Position numbers and translations under genes: made by a program
Notes under the pieces: generated by a model
The model's input: only the letters and a program-made list of their open reading frames with translations
What the model was told of the DNA's origin: nothing
Databases searched by the model: none
NCBI GenBank assembly: GCA_009767595.1
Contig: VSDK01002231.1
Coordinates: 204,219-268,218 of the forward strand
Length of the DNA: 64,000 nucleotides
Direction of reading: 5' to 3'
From: Symbiodinium kawagutii
Lineage: Eukaryota; Sar; Dinophyceae; Suessiales; Symbiodiniaceae
Shown here: positions 56,501-62,831 of the stretch, in pieces
Layout: every line of letters begins with the position of its first letter
Numbering within the stretch: the stretch's first letter is position 1

Positions 56501-59398
56501 GGAAATTTTTTGGCCTGACAGTTGTGCTTTCGGTTGTGGTCCTTGAGCAAAGAGGTTGTGTTTTTTTTGTGTTTTTTTTTGTGCTCATTTTTGTGGTCAA
56601 GATTGGAGGTTTTTGTGTTTTTTTTGTGCTCAAGATTTGACCTGGATTTGGACCGGAAAAAAAAAGCACAAACTTGAGCACAAAAAAAAACACGAGAAAC
56701 TCTGGTGTACTTTGCATTCTCCAAGTTTGACTTGGATCTTGCCCAGCGAAAAAATCGAGACAGTTCGTCAACAACCTTGGTGCTCGTTCGTCCACAAACT
56801 TTGTGCTCGTTTGTCAACAAACTTTGTGCTCGTCCAGAGTTTCCGAATCTACCATTGTAGACTCCCTCGCCTGGTGCGACCGACAGGCAGGTGAATGCAC
56901 TATTGTCCATTGTAGATTTCTTCTTTTGAAACAAATCGGCAGTCCTGGTCCAGAAAAAAATAAGCTTAAGGCGGGCGAATGTCTGACTGCAAGTTTCCTT
57001 GTCTGATCAAAAGGTAAATAGGCAGTCGTGGTCCCTAAAAAAAGTTTAAGGTAGGCGAATCTCCTACTGTAGGTTTGTTTTTAAAAAGCAAATGAATCAA
57101 GTAGGCATTATTGGCGACGAAAAAAAACTAAGCTTGAGGTGAGCGAATGTCTGACTGTAGGTTTCCTGCTCTGATTTTGAAGCAAATAAATAGGCATTCG
57201 TGGTCCCTAAAAAAAATTAGCGTAAGGTAGGCGAATCTACGACTGTAGACTGTAGGTTTGCTTTTCTGGAGCAAATAGGCAACCATGTGTCGTAAAAAAG
57301 AATTTAAGGTGAGCGAAAGTGCAACTGTAACTTTTTTTTGGCCCTGAAGCAAATAGGCTGCCGTGGTCCCTAAAAAAAAGTTAAGGTAGGCGAATCTACG
57401 ACTGTAGACTGTAGGTTTGCCTTTCTGGAGCAAATAGGTAGTCACATGTCCTAAAAGGACTGTAGGCATTTTTCAACAACAAATAGGCAGTCCTCGTCCA
57501 TGAAAAACAAAGAAACTTTGGGTAAGCAAATTTATTGATTGGCCCTTACAATTTTTTGGAGCAAATAGGCAGTTATTGTCCCACAGAAATTTGTTTCTTT
57601 AACTTTGAGGTAGTTGAATCTCCTACTTGGCGCAAGTAGGCAGCTCTCTTAAAAAAACTGGATGAAATGTAGAAGTTTAGACTACTCTGGGTGGAGCGAA
57701 TCGATAACAAATTTGCACAAAAAACAGTCAAAACTCCATAAATGCCAGATTCCCGTCAGCTGATTCGAATCGGAAATCAATGGGACAAAACAAATTCACC
57801 ACTGCATGATTTTCCTTGCTGCTTTGAATAGCAAATCATGGTTTTGGGTTTACATGTCCACTTGTTTAATGCAAGAACCCCTTTGCTGAGGAACATGAAC
57901 TCTTGGGCCATTAAACCAAAGCTCCACAACGCTGTCTGCAAAACACACATGTCACATAGATCATACGACCTAAACCTGCTGTTCATGTTCATCAAACATT
58001 TGGCGTTCAGGAGTGGGGTGTCCAAAATGTTCATCAGGAATTTTGTTTTAAGGAGTGGGGAGCCCAAAATGTTCCTCAAAGATTTGGCTTTCAGGAGTGG
58101 GGTGACCAGAGTGTTCATCAAGAATTTTGTTTGGAGGAGTGGGGTGCCCAGAATGTTTATCAAGAATGTGGTTTTGAAGATTAGGCTGACCAAAATGTTC
58201 ATCAAAGATTTGGCTTTCAGGAGTGGGGTGCCCAAAATGTTCACCAAGAATTTTGTTTTGAGGAGTGGGGTGCCCAACAAGTTCATCAAGAATTTTGTTT
58301 TGAGGAGTGGGGTGCCCAAAATGTTCATCAAGAATTTGGTTTTGAGGAGTGGGGTGCCCAAAATGTTCATCAAAAATTTGGTTTTGAGGATTGAGGTGCC
58401 CAAAGGGGTCAAGGAATCAGACCAGGGTTGGTTGTGCTCATTTTGGCTGGGTAGTTTAATGGAAATCCATTTTCCGACTGTTAGTGGGGGGGGGGAGGAC
58501 CCAACAAATACACCCATAATTGCTCACAAACGTACATTTCAGAAAGGAAGGTGAAAGCAAACTGCACTGCATGACTCTTAGCTAGCTAAAAATTGTCAAT
58601 TTCCCTCACGTTCATGTCCTTCAAATATTTTTCCCTTGACAACATTTGATAACATGTTGGCCCGCAACTGCCGGGTTGCGCAAGTTGTCCAAGATATTTG
58701 CATCGTCCAAGTGCACCATCTCCGTGTTGTCCTGGAAGGTCCTGCAGGTGCAATCCAACCATTGGCGTCCTGGTAGCATCGCCGATCATCACTTGTTTGC
58801 TGAAGGTTGATAAGTGGGTGTTTCTCCAAATACGGGGCACCAAAAATAATGTTTATTATTTCAAAAAATATGGAAACAAGGATGATTTTGGAGAACCCCC
58901 ATCCTGAGAAACCACCAAAGAAAAAAATCAATACCAAAAAAGCATTAACCCTCAACCATGAAATCTCCTACCAAAAAGCAACTGGTGGTTTACCGTGTTG
59001 GACCTCCTATTACCCCACAAATTCCTCAAATCCGGCGGTTGTGATTGGGAAATGTGCGACTCTTTTAGTTGCGAAAAAAATCCCATGCGAAGCCTGAAAC
59101 CCACAACGAACCCCCAAACTCCACGCCACCTAAAAAAACAGAAACATGGAGAAACTCAGCTCTTCATGGGAATGATCTTCTTCGATCATGGATCCATGGA
59201 TCAGAATCCTGGTCTCCCCCACGTCGTAGAAGGGTCGCAGCTCACTCTTCCGGACCACGTGTGCGGCTCCACCTGTGGCTTCGCTGGACACAACTTCTGA
59301 CCTCCGATGACCTCCCAATCCCAAGCACCTGAGGAGTCGTCGACGTACAACGAATCTCGGCCGTCCTCAGGTGCAACGAAGTTGAGGAAGGTGGACAT
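28741..59398 (-). CDS. Myosin heavy chain with WD40-like tail (class XXII / MyoF-like), span
   Basis: An actin-based ATPase motor. Thirty-one consecutive exons from 58741 down to 36633 join in phase and give about 1,100 residues, plus exon 1. Order: SH3-like N-terminus; motor with P-loop GESGAGKTE, switch [11 protein letters not shown], switch II LDIYGFE, relay, actin-binding RCFNPN region, SH1-type helix, and converter [11 protein letters not shown]; basic neck with IQ-like helices; then a WD40-like tail. Motor plus WD40 is known in apicomplexan myosin F, which moves secretory organelles and the apicoplast; by analogy I infer an organelle transport motor. Class assignment is inference from domain order. 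Weaker tail exons extend to about 28.7 kb; the true 3' end is not seen. Most introns have GC or GA donors. Intron 2 (about 4 kb) is the largest I can place exactly and is full of tandem repeats. Confidence 0.85.
29800..29913 (-). CDS. Probable WD40-like tail exon ([12 protein letters not shown])
   Basis: Reads [37 protein letters not shown] after a CTCAG-G acceptor. [12 protein letters not shown] fits the WD40 inner strand. The 155-codon plus-strand frame here is treated as a shadow. Confidence 0.55.
30292..30385 (-). CDS. Probable WD40-like tail exon ([12 protein letters not shown])
   Basis: Reads [20 protein letters not shown] then [11 protein letters not shown] between a GGAG-G acceptor and a GT donor (GTGATGG). 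The DLREP turn is common in WD40 proteins. Confidence 0.55.
31270..31400 (-). CDS. Possible tail exon, frame unresolved
   Basis: GC-rich block with three open minus-strand frames, the best being [17 protein letters not shown] between CGCAG and CAG-GT signals. Confidence 0.3.
31880..31975 (-). CDS. Probable tail exon ([20 protein letters not shown])
   Basis: Minus strand reads [20 protein letters not shown] then [14 protein letters not shown] is WD40-like. A second open frame ([20 protein letters not shown]) competes. Confidence 0.35.
32610..32690 (-). CDS. Probable tail exon ([20 protein letters not shown])
   Basis: Minus strand reads [20 protein letters not shown] then [19 protein letters not shown] resembles the WD40 V.S.G.D..W strand. 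Confidence 0.45.
32900..33670. other. Intron-type sequence, no feature seen
   Basis: AT-rich, full of ACCACC/CCATCA words near 33490-33660, no supported exon on either strand. Presumed intron of the myosin tail. Confidence 0.4.
33689..33760 (-). CDS. Probable tail exon ([18 protein letters not shown])
   Basis: Minus strand reads [20 protein letters not shown] then PRSAAE. An AAG-G acceptor before GCCATTGTTGC is possible. Fits a propeller strand pair. Confidence 0.45.
33765..35035. other. Intron-type sequence, no feature seen
   Basis: AT-rich, no supported exon. Several short open frames in both directions lack splice signals and protein-like composition. Confidence 0.4.
35040..35270 (-). 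CDS. Probable tail exon, frame unresolved
   Basis: GC-rich block with three open minus-strand frames. The most WD40-like has [17 protein letters not shown]; the others read [20 protein letters not shown] and [20 protein letters not shown]. Coding is likely from composition; the frame is not decided. Confidence 0.35.
35600..35716 (-). CDS. Myosin tail exon 33 ([20 protein letters not shown])
   Basis: Reads [14 protein letters not shown] then [20 protein letters not shown], two strands of a WD40 blade. The phase does not match exon 32 with the edges chosen, so one edge, or one missing small exon, needs correction. A plus-strand frame here is a shadow. Confidence 0.55.
36633..36788 (-). CDS. 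Myosin exon 32: WD40-like repeat
   Basis: Fifty-two codons including [20 protein letters not shown] then LRLFSV, a clear WD40 pattern (I..F..S..G..L..G....L.LFSV). CTCAG-G acceptor, GA donor. Confidence 0.8.
37151..37336 (-). CDS. Myosin exon 31: tail beta-propeller segment
   Basis: Sixty-two codons: [60 protein letters not shown]. Alternating hydrophobic strands fit a propeller blade. CTGCAG-G acceptor, probable GA donor. Confidence 0.7.
37676..37842. repeat. (CAA)n / (ACG)n trinucleotide array
   Basis: A long ACA/CAA run, then ACG triplets near 37757-37800, then ACA again to about 37842. It lies in the intron whose donor (exon 30) is only about 55 bases away. Frames reading poly-Thr or poly-Val are artefacts. 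Confidence 0.95.
37897..38019 (-). CDS. Myosin exon 30: WD40-like repeat
   Basis: Reads [20 protein letters not shown] then [20 protein letters not shown] and Q. The [16 protein letters not shown] part is a WD40 strand ending in a W-R variant of WD. The acceptor may lie five bases upstream. GT donor. Confidence 0.75.
38354..38428 (-). CDS. Myosin exon 29 (tail, frame by phase only)
   Basis: Seventy-five bases between a TTGCAG acceptor and a GT donor. In the frame that agrees in phase with both neighbours it reads [20 protein letters not shown] then TLRHQ. Two other frames are open, so the protein sequence is less certain than the exon itself. Confidence 0.5.
39251..39417 (-). CDS. Myosin exon 28: WD40-like repeat
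   Basis: Reads [55 protein letters not shown]. The last part, [15 protein letters not shown], is a typical WD40 inner strand pair (C.A.SPDG...A.GD). GC donor, phase 0. Confidence 0.8.
40593..40647 (-). CDS. Myosin exon 27 ([17 protein letters not shown])
   Basis: Reads [19 protein letters not shown]. Followed by a GT donor. The first nine bases of the intron (GTGCCTTCG) are identical to the first nine bases of exon 28. Confidence 0.75.
41386..41500. repeat. 42-base tandem repeat, three copies (intron 26)
   Basis: Unit starts CAAATAGCACAGCTATCATC and repeats at 41386, 41428 and 41470, nearly perfectly, about 50 bases upstream (plus sense below) of exon 26's donor. Confidence 0.9.
41549..41665 (-). 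CDS. Myosin exon 26: end of neck, start of tail
   Basis: Reads [39 protein letters not shown]. Links the neck to the WD40-like tail. The donor is GC, either here or six bases further on. Confidence 0.8.
42474..42657 (-). CDS. Myosin exon 25: neck with IQ-like helices
   Basis: Sixty-one codons, basic and aromatic, including [20 protein letters not shown] and [16 protein letters not shown]. Long basic helix fits a light-chain-binding neck, though classical IQxxxRGxxxR motifs are degenerate. CAG-G acceptor, GT donor. Confidence 0.85.
42863..43011 (-). CDS. Myosin exon 24: converter and start of neck
   Basis: Reads [70 protein letters not shown] is the converter signature (G.TKVF(F/L)..G..A.LE). 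GT donor chosen by phase. Confidence 0.93.
43262..43347 (-). CDS. Myosin exon 23 ([12 protein letters not shown])
   Basis: Reads [20 protein letters not shown] then YSDRDFMH, the F..F..RY..L.P converter entry. AG-G acceptor, GC donor, phase 0. Confidence 0.9.
43857..43901 (-). CDS. Myosin exon 22: SH1 helix ([16 protein letters not shown]), 45 bases
   Basis: Reads [14 protein letters not shown] flanked by split Gly and Arg codons, the G..E.(V/I).I...GYP.R helix of the motor. One of the few GT donors. Confidence 0.93.
44625..44682 (-). CDS. Myosin exon 21 ([13 protein letters not shown])
   Basis: Reads [19 protein letters not shown], equivalent to F....V..QL...G. GC donor at phase 1 restores QCGTVEL with exon 22. 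Confidence 0.92.
45083..45138 (-). CDS. Myosin exon 20 ([11 protein letters not shown])
   Basis: Reads [19 protein letters not shown], the conserved (H/Y).IRC.(K/N)PN segment. CAG-C acceptor, GA donor, phase 0. Confidence 0.95.
45393..45441 (-). CDS. Myosin exon 19 ([16 protein letters not shown]), 49 bases
   Basis: Reads [16 protein letters not shown], the F...L..L...L helix that precedes the actin-binding helix-loop-helix. Acceptor GAG-T after a T-rich tract, GC donor, phase 1. Confidence 0.75.
45843..45963 (-). CDS. Myosin exon 18 ([20 protein letters not shown])
   Basis: Reads [40 protein letters not shown], the helices after the strut. AAG-G acceptor, GC donor, phase 0. Confidence 0.85.
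46489..46537 (-). CDS. Myosin exon 17 ([16 protein letters not shown]), 49 bases
   Basis: Completes [20 protein letters not shown], matching HYAG.V.Y....(W/F)L.KN.D. GC donor, phase 2. Confidence 0.93.
46694..46826 (-). CDS. Myosin exon 16 (FQIAHYAG)
   Basis: Reads [45 protein letters not shown]. The (F).I.HYAG motif is diagnostic. GC donor at phase 1 restores HYAGAVSY with exon 17. Confidence 0.93.
47176..47326 (-). CDS. Myosin exon 15 ([20 protein letters not shown])
   Basis: Reads [50 protein letters not shown]. Equivalent to the D...C(I/L)DLIE...GIL.LLDEE segment. GC donor, phase 0. Confidence 0.93.
47748..47811. repeat. (ATG)n followed by (ACG)n microsatellite (intron 14)
   Basis: About 12 ATG triplets pass directly into about 9 ACG triplets. 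Same two-motif build as the ACA/ACG array at 37676-37842. Confidence 0.95.
48127..48199 (-). CDS. Myosin exon 14: relay helix
   Basis: Reads [20 protein letters not shown] then RRSW, the relay helix LQQ.F....F..EQ..Y. AG-GG acceptor, GA donor, phase 2. Confidence 0.93.
48715..48815 (-). CDS. Myosin exon 13: switch II
   Basis: Reads [20 protein letters not shown] then [20 protein letters not shown] is the switch II motif and NSFEQLCIN...NE is diagnostic. The GC donor is forced because it restores NERLQQFF with exon 14. Confidence 0.97.
49212..49316 (-). CDS. Myosin exon 12 ([16 protein letters not shown])
   Basis: Reads [20 protein letters not shown] then [15 protein letters not shown], the AL(Y)..LF..(I/L)V..IN helix before switch II. 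GA donor at GACTACC, phase 2. Confidence 0.9.
49970..50513. repeat. Degenerate TGATGACTGATGA region ending in pure (ATG)n (intron 11)
   Basis: Diverged repeats of TGATGATTGATGATGACTGA over about 450 bases lead into a pure ATG run at about 50445-50513. This shows how intron sequence with ATGAT texture may arise from decaying microsatellites. Confidence 0.85.
50986..51107 (-). CDS. Myosin exon 11 ([20 protein letters not shown])
   Basis: Reads [20 protein letters not shown] then [20 protein letters not shown], equivalent to the AA.LLG....L...L region and the cardiomyopathy loop. AG-G acceptor, GC donor, phase 2. Confidence 0.85.
51623..51722 (-). CDS. Myosin exon 10 (Ala-rich surface-loop insert)
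   Basis: Reads [20 protein letters not shown] then [15 protein letters not shown] low-complexity insertion placed between the LHLG strand and the following helices, where myosins vary. Acceptor CAG-C, GA donor. No homologous sequence expected in most myosins. Confidence 0.65.
52267..52307 (-). CDS. Myosin exon 9 ([13 protein letters not shown]), 41 bases
   Basis: Reads [13 protein letters not shown], continuing LHLG(N)V.F. CAG-G acceptor, GC donor, phase 2. Confidence 0.75.
52740..52781 (-). CDS. Myosin exon 8 ([12 protein letters not shown]), 42 bases
   Basis: Fourteen codons, [14 protein letters not shown], matching the motor's conserved I(F/W)..LAA(I/V)LHLGN. The Asn expected after LHLG is absent at the junction. 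Donor GA. Confidence 0.85.
52906..53055 (-). CDS. Myosin exon 7 (upper 50-kDa domain)
   Basis: Fifty codons: [50 protein letters not shown]. Position and FEELKKAL pattern fit the motor. Acceptor CAG-A (unusual for this gene), GA donor. Confidence 0.85.
53285..53426 (-). CDS. Myosin exon 6 ([19 protein letters not shown])
   Basis: Reads [47 protein letters not shown]. Matches the family pattern LEKSRV...ERNYHIFY. AG-G acceptor, GC donor, phase 0 at the end. Confidence 0.95.
53648..53856 (-). CDS. Myosin exon 5: P-loop and switch I
   Basis: Starts [20 protein letters not shown], carrying the complete Walker A loop GESGAGKT. It ends with [20 protein letters not shown], switch I. Catalytic residues are intact. 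GA donor at GATGCT and AG-GATGATG acceptor share the tetramer GATG. Confidence 0.97.
54233..54337 (-). CDS. Myosin exon 4 ([14 protein letters not shown])
   Basis: Reads [20 protein letters not shown] then [15 protein letters not shown], the conserved region just before the P-loop. CAG-G acceptor, GT donor, phase 0 to 0 (35 codons). Confidence 0.95.
54549..54658 (-). CDS. Myosin exon 3 ([18 protein letters not shown])
   Basis: Contains the highly conserved [18 protein letters not shown] segment of the motor, followed by [11 protein letters not shown]. Acceptor AAG-G, donor GT, phase 0. Confidence 0.95.
55282..55880. repeat. 148-150-base tandem repeat, four units (intron 2)
   Basis: The segment AACTGCCATTGCCTATGCC recurs at 55386, 55536, 55684 and 55832 (spacing 150, 148, 148). 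Each unit also has TTTCAGCTGCAGCTTGCGTA and AAAACTGTTTTCAAAATTGT. A partial unit precedes at 55282. Confidence 0.93.
55921..56120. repeat. 40-base tandem repeat, five copies (intron 2)
   Basis: Units begin GAATTGGTCAGGCGAAGGCT at 55921, 55961, 56001, 56041 and 56081, exactly 40 bases apart. Since 40 is not a multiple of 3, successive units are read in rotating frames and stay open on the plus strand. Confidence 0.95.
56281..56641. repeat. Duplicated G/T-rich block, about 115 bases, 244 bases apart (intron 2)
   Basis: TGCTTTCGGTTGTGGTCCTT starts at 56281 and again at 56525; both copies continue with the same T-tract-rich sequence (GTGTTTTTTTTGTG words). On the minus strand these are AAAAAACAC-rich. 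Confidence 0.85.
56926..57650. repeat. Diverged 80-90-base tandem array, about ten units (intron 2)
   Basis: Each unit carries a variant of AAATAGGCAGTCGTGGTCCC, a poly-A tract, then TAAGGTAGGCGAATCTACGACTG-like sequence (unit cores near 56936, 57018, 57099, 57187, 57272, 57351, 57432, 57481, 57563, 57633). Confidence 0.85.
57988..58407. repeat. 42-base tandem repeat, ten copies, open on both strands (intron 2)
   Basis: Ten units of 42 bases. Plus strand reads a 14-residue repeat [14 protein letters not shown] within a 238-codon frame (57838-58554). Minus strand reads a [14 protein letters not shown] repeat within a 246-codon frame (57777-58517). It lies inside intron 2 of the myosin, so I call it a repeat and not a gene. 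Confidence 0.9.
58680..58741 (-). CDS. Myosin exon 2 (pre-motor)
   Basis: Reads [20 protein letters not shown] and the first base of Arg. This is the usual stretch before the ATP site, with LDDANIL(D/E)NL. Acceptor TGCAG-G, donor GC, phase 1. The GC donor is forced: it alone recreates [15 protein letters not shown] with exon 3. Confidence 0.85.
59215..59398 (-). CDS. Myosin exon 1: N-terminal SH3-like domain (frame break inside)
   Basis: The ATG at 59398 sits in a good context (CCACC before it) and opens [20 protein letters not shown], then DSSGAWDW, which resembles the V-x-D...W start of the myosin SH3-like domain. The rest of that domain, [20 protein letters not shown] then RPFYDVGE, is in the next frame. 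Joining needs either a 32-base GT-AG intron (TCAG to GTCAG) or an indel, or a different 5' exon. The exon ends with a GA donor at 59214, phase 2. Confidence 0.6.
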
Positions 59399-59399
59399 G

Positions 59400-60655
59400 G
59401 TGGACACGAAAAAAAGAAGCAATGAAAGCACAGGCGCCCTGGTACAGTAGAATATGACATATCAAGACTTTGAATTCCTGAAAGCCATCCCCTGGTAATT
59501 GTTCGGTCCCTTTAGCATCGTTTTACAACGTCAATGTGGTCAATGGTGGTGCTTTGCAGTGTAATGCTGCATCTTTTTTGGTAGGGTATCTCACATGACG
59601 CGATCTGATATCGTGAGACTACAACTTCCATGTTCCTTGGAAAGGTTGTGAACCCGTTTGAATACCGCGGGGGATGCCAAGGGAGGGATGCGAGCATGTC
59701 TGAAAGCAGAATTGGAGCCTGCAAATGGATGAGTTTTTCACAATCCAAGCATCATCGACACTGACGACCCGGGAGCGGCGGTAACCTCAATTCGCCACGA
59801 GAGATGGACAATCATCCGGTGCCAAAATGGATAGTCACAGCAAATAATTACTTTGTGTCACGGTCAATGATGTTTGAGCAATCTTTTTTGCCAAGGCTTC
59901 GCGTTGGTTGGGCCCTAACACACATACAAACCGCTTGGCGGAGGCAGGTGTTGTTGAAGGTGAGTGGAGAACCCATATGTTTCATGTTTCAGCAATTCGA
60001 ACCATGATTATTGTCCACAAAGTAGATCATCACGGATTCACCATTAACGCCCATTGTTGGGGCTCGTCCTCTTCCATCTGGGGGGGCCCGAAGGCTATGC
60101 CGAGATGATTTTCCGCAGTCCTGAAATGCTCCAACAAATTCCCCGACTCACACGGGGATCAGGGGCTGATTGGATAGTCCAATAAACCTCACATAGATGA
60201 AACCCCGTATCTGACCAACCTTGATCGTATACTACATGCCGTCCAACCTGTTACTGCAATGCGGCCCAAGGTCAGAGTTGGAATAGCACAACAGGCTGAG
60301 TTGATCCCCTTTGGAATTCAGTCTCTATCCCGAAAGCACCACTCCAATGAGTACGACTTAGTTTGTTCGACCTCCTCTCTATAAAATTTCAAGGCTGGGG
60401 TACTCTTGGAGTTTCTTGGCGGGGATGAAAATCAATGCATGCTTGGTATGCCTTGATTTCTCTCACTGGGTAGCACATAGGCAAATCGGTCAATGTCAAG
60501 AAATGGGCCCTGTCCGTGAGAGGGGTGTACATGGGTGATCATGGGTGTACCATGGTGTACCTATATGCATAACATTTGCTTTCCCTATCTGAAAGTTAAA
60601 CAATGAAAAAACATGGAAGGGCTGGGGTACGCCCCATGGAGGGGCCCACTGATGC
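59400..60655. other. Intergenic region upstream of the myosin
   Basis: Holds the presumed promoter of the myosin. Weak exon-like minus-strand bits occur (SPLTFNNTCLRQAV near 59930, MEEDEPQQWA near 60060) which could be the 3' end of the next gene or chance. No TATA-type or TTTT-box element can be singled out. Confidence 0.35.
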
Positions 60656-60661
60656 CTCAGC

Positions 60662-60730
60662 GCTGCGCTTCAGCCAAGGCGCCCACACTGGCATCTGGAG
60701 ACCAAACCCAGTCATTCACCTCGTCAGCAT
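60662..60730 (-). CDS. Probable exon (SNADEVNDWVWSPDASVGAL)
   Basis: Minus strand reads SNADEVNDWVWSPDASVGAL then AEAQR and TGA. More protein-like than the 124-codon plus-strand frame that covers it. Part of an unidentified upstream minus-strand gene. Confidence 0.4.
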
Positions 60731-61178
60731 TGCTGGCACTCCAAAAACCAATGATCATCAACAATGGTTGACCCATTGGCTCATCTTAGGTCAGCCGCTG
60801 CTTAATCTTGTGCATGAATTCAAACACATCCAAGATCAACTCCAATCTCCATTGACCATGATCACAAACTCTGTGCCTTTCTTCATTCATCATTATAGTG
60901 GCTTTGGTGCACCCAACTCCACGAAATCCACCATGATGAAAACTCTGTTCACAGTGGGCTTGCGTTTCCCAACCTGAACATCACTGTAGCAATGGTGGTG
61001 GGGCCTGCATTGATCTTTTAATTTCTTCTCGGTAAGGATGGCAACCTAAAGATTCGCAACTGAATATCATGACGCCCACCCTAGTTGAACCAAAGATTGT
61101 TGGCGATTTACACTAGAAATGGTGTCTCACGGTAAACGAGTAAACAGTGGTAGGTATGTAACGTGTAAGCATTCGCAT

Positions 61179-61330
61179 GTGTGCATAGTGTGTGCATAGT
61201 GTGTGCATAGTGTGTGCATAGTGTGTGCATAGTGTGTATAGCGAGTGTATAGTCTGTGAGTGTGTACAGTGCGTGTGTACAGTGTGTGTGTGTACAGTGT
61301 GTGTGTATGGTCTGCGTATAGTGTGCGTGT
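61179..61330. repeat. GTGTGTGCATA minisatellite and related GT-rich repeats
   Basis: An 11-base unit GTGTGTGCATA repeats about five times (61179-61237), then diverged GTGTGTACAGT-type units follow to about 61330. Open frames reading His/Thr/Cys repeats are artefacts. Confidence 0.9.
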
Positions 61331-61619
61331 TTGTGCGTATGCAATAAGAGGGATGTACACATAAAGGATAGATAGATCTATAATGATCTACACACATGTA
61401 TATCCAAACGCTAGTAATCATTGGCGCGTAAGTGTGCATGCATTAACCTGGATCTTTGCTAATCTTCCAATTGTTAAAATGATTTGTGATTTCTTGCAGG
61501 CAAACATGTCTTGCAAGAGCACCTGAAAATAAACATATGTCCACCAGCAAAGGTCTGATGACAGGACATGACACGTCATCCCATGAGAAATGGAACCCTG
61601 AGCCACTGCATGCCACTGC

Positions 61620-61770
61620 TTTACCCAGCCTGGCCTCAAATCGTGATTCTCTGGGTGAGATGACGCTGGCTGCGCTGGTTCTTCCTTCCATTGCACTGGG
61701 TCCACAAAGCATAGAACGCGCAGCGACGCGCACCGCGAAAGTGGGCTGTAGAATGCTGTAGGCCAAGCGG
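61620..61770 (-). CDS. Probable exon (ILQPTFAVRVAARSMLCGPS)
   Basis: Minus strand reads ILQPTFAVRVAARSMLCGPS, AMEGRTSAASVISPRESRFE then ARLGKA. GC-rich with good composition. The plus strand is open too (GEMTLAALVLPSIALGPQSI), so strand is chosen by context. Confidence 0.4.
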
Positions 61771-62477
61771 CGGCAAGCACGGACTGTGAACCCACTGGTC
61801 ATGCATGGTCATGCTAGATACTTCATTTGCAAGTGGGGAAATTACTCTACCTTTTGCACAGCTTTCAGCAGCTGAAAAATAGTATAGCTGTGGAAACATA
61901 ACGCGGTTTGGCCATCATTGCTCGGGAGTTTTCAATCACAATCCCGACCAGCATCAACCAAAAACACTCAGTACGAAAAGCTGCCTTTCCTGCCTTCTTG
62001 CTGCTATCATGTAAGAAATAGGCTTGTATCTAATGCACCCGTTCAGCAAAAGGTGCTCACCAGAAAGCCATGGCATATGCATGCATATGATTGCATTGTA
62101 TATGTCTGTCATTGCTGGCGATCATCTGCTTTGAAAAATCATTGACTTTCATCAACCCCATCTGATGACCATTTTTGCAATCATCATGCACCATCACTAT
62201 ATCAAATTGTGACTGACCAAACGCCGTTACCTTCATTGCTTGAAGCAAATCATTGACTACCATGAGTGAGTATAGTGTATAACATTGTATAACGACTATT
62301 AAGCATCAGCATCATTTCATGGTTGTTGAATATCATCTTCCACCACGAACCATCATTACCCATCTCAAGCCATCATCAACCAGAATTTACCGTCAATGAA
62401 CCATGAATTGATCACAATGAGGAACCACATCTAACCACCATGCACCAATATGCACCACACAGAACTGGCCCACCATC

Positions 62478-62580
62478 ACCAGCCACGACACCGAGAGAAA
62501 CTAGGCGGCCCCGGCCGCGCCTCCACCAACTTCTTCTTCCAACGCAGAAGCAAACGTCGCCCGACAAGGCCAGCAGCACC
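62478..62580 (-). CDS. Probable basic exon (VGRRLLLRWKKKLVEARPGP)
   Basis: Minus strand reads VGAAGLVGRRLLLRWKKKLV then EARPGPPSFSRCRGW and TGA. Flanked by ATGAT-type intron sequence. Confidence 0.4.
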
Positions 62581-62785
62581 CACCTCATGCGAGCACCGGC
62601 CATGTGAACGGTTGACGAGCAGCCAATGATTCATGATGATTACTGATCATCATCCATTGTTATTGATGGTGTGTTATGACTACTGATGCGTGTATGGGTT
62701 ATGGGTGTATGGTGGTGGCTCGTGATGGTAAATGGTGACTAGTCATGGTCAATGATGATTATAGTGACTAGTGATGGTCCTTGTT

Positions 62786-62789
62786 GATG

Positions 62790-62821
<32 letters not shown>

Positions 62822-62831
62822 GATGATGATG
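62786..62831. repeat. (GAT)n microsatellite, interrupted
   Basis: About 15 GAT triplets with single interruptions (GGT, GCT), within a longer ATGAT-rich stretch from 62630 to 63060. Confidence 0.9.

Noticed and set aside
57838..58554. 238-codon plus-strand frame (and the 246-codon minus-strand frame) as a repeat-protein gene
   Set aside because: Both strands are open because the 42-base unit is a multiple of three. The array lies inside a well-defined intron, with no splice signals or start context. Kept only as a finding.
60603..60977. 124-codon plus-strand frame
   Set aside because: Ordinary composition and no motif; the minus strand has a more exon-like segment (SNADEVNDWVWSPDASVGAL) inside it.
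61108..61439. Minus-strand frames rich in His, Thr and Tyr
   Set aside because: Read-through of the GTGTGTGCATA minisatellite.
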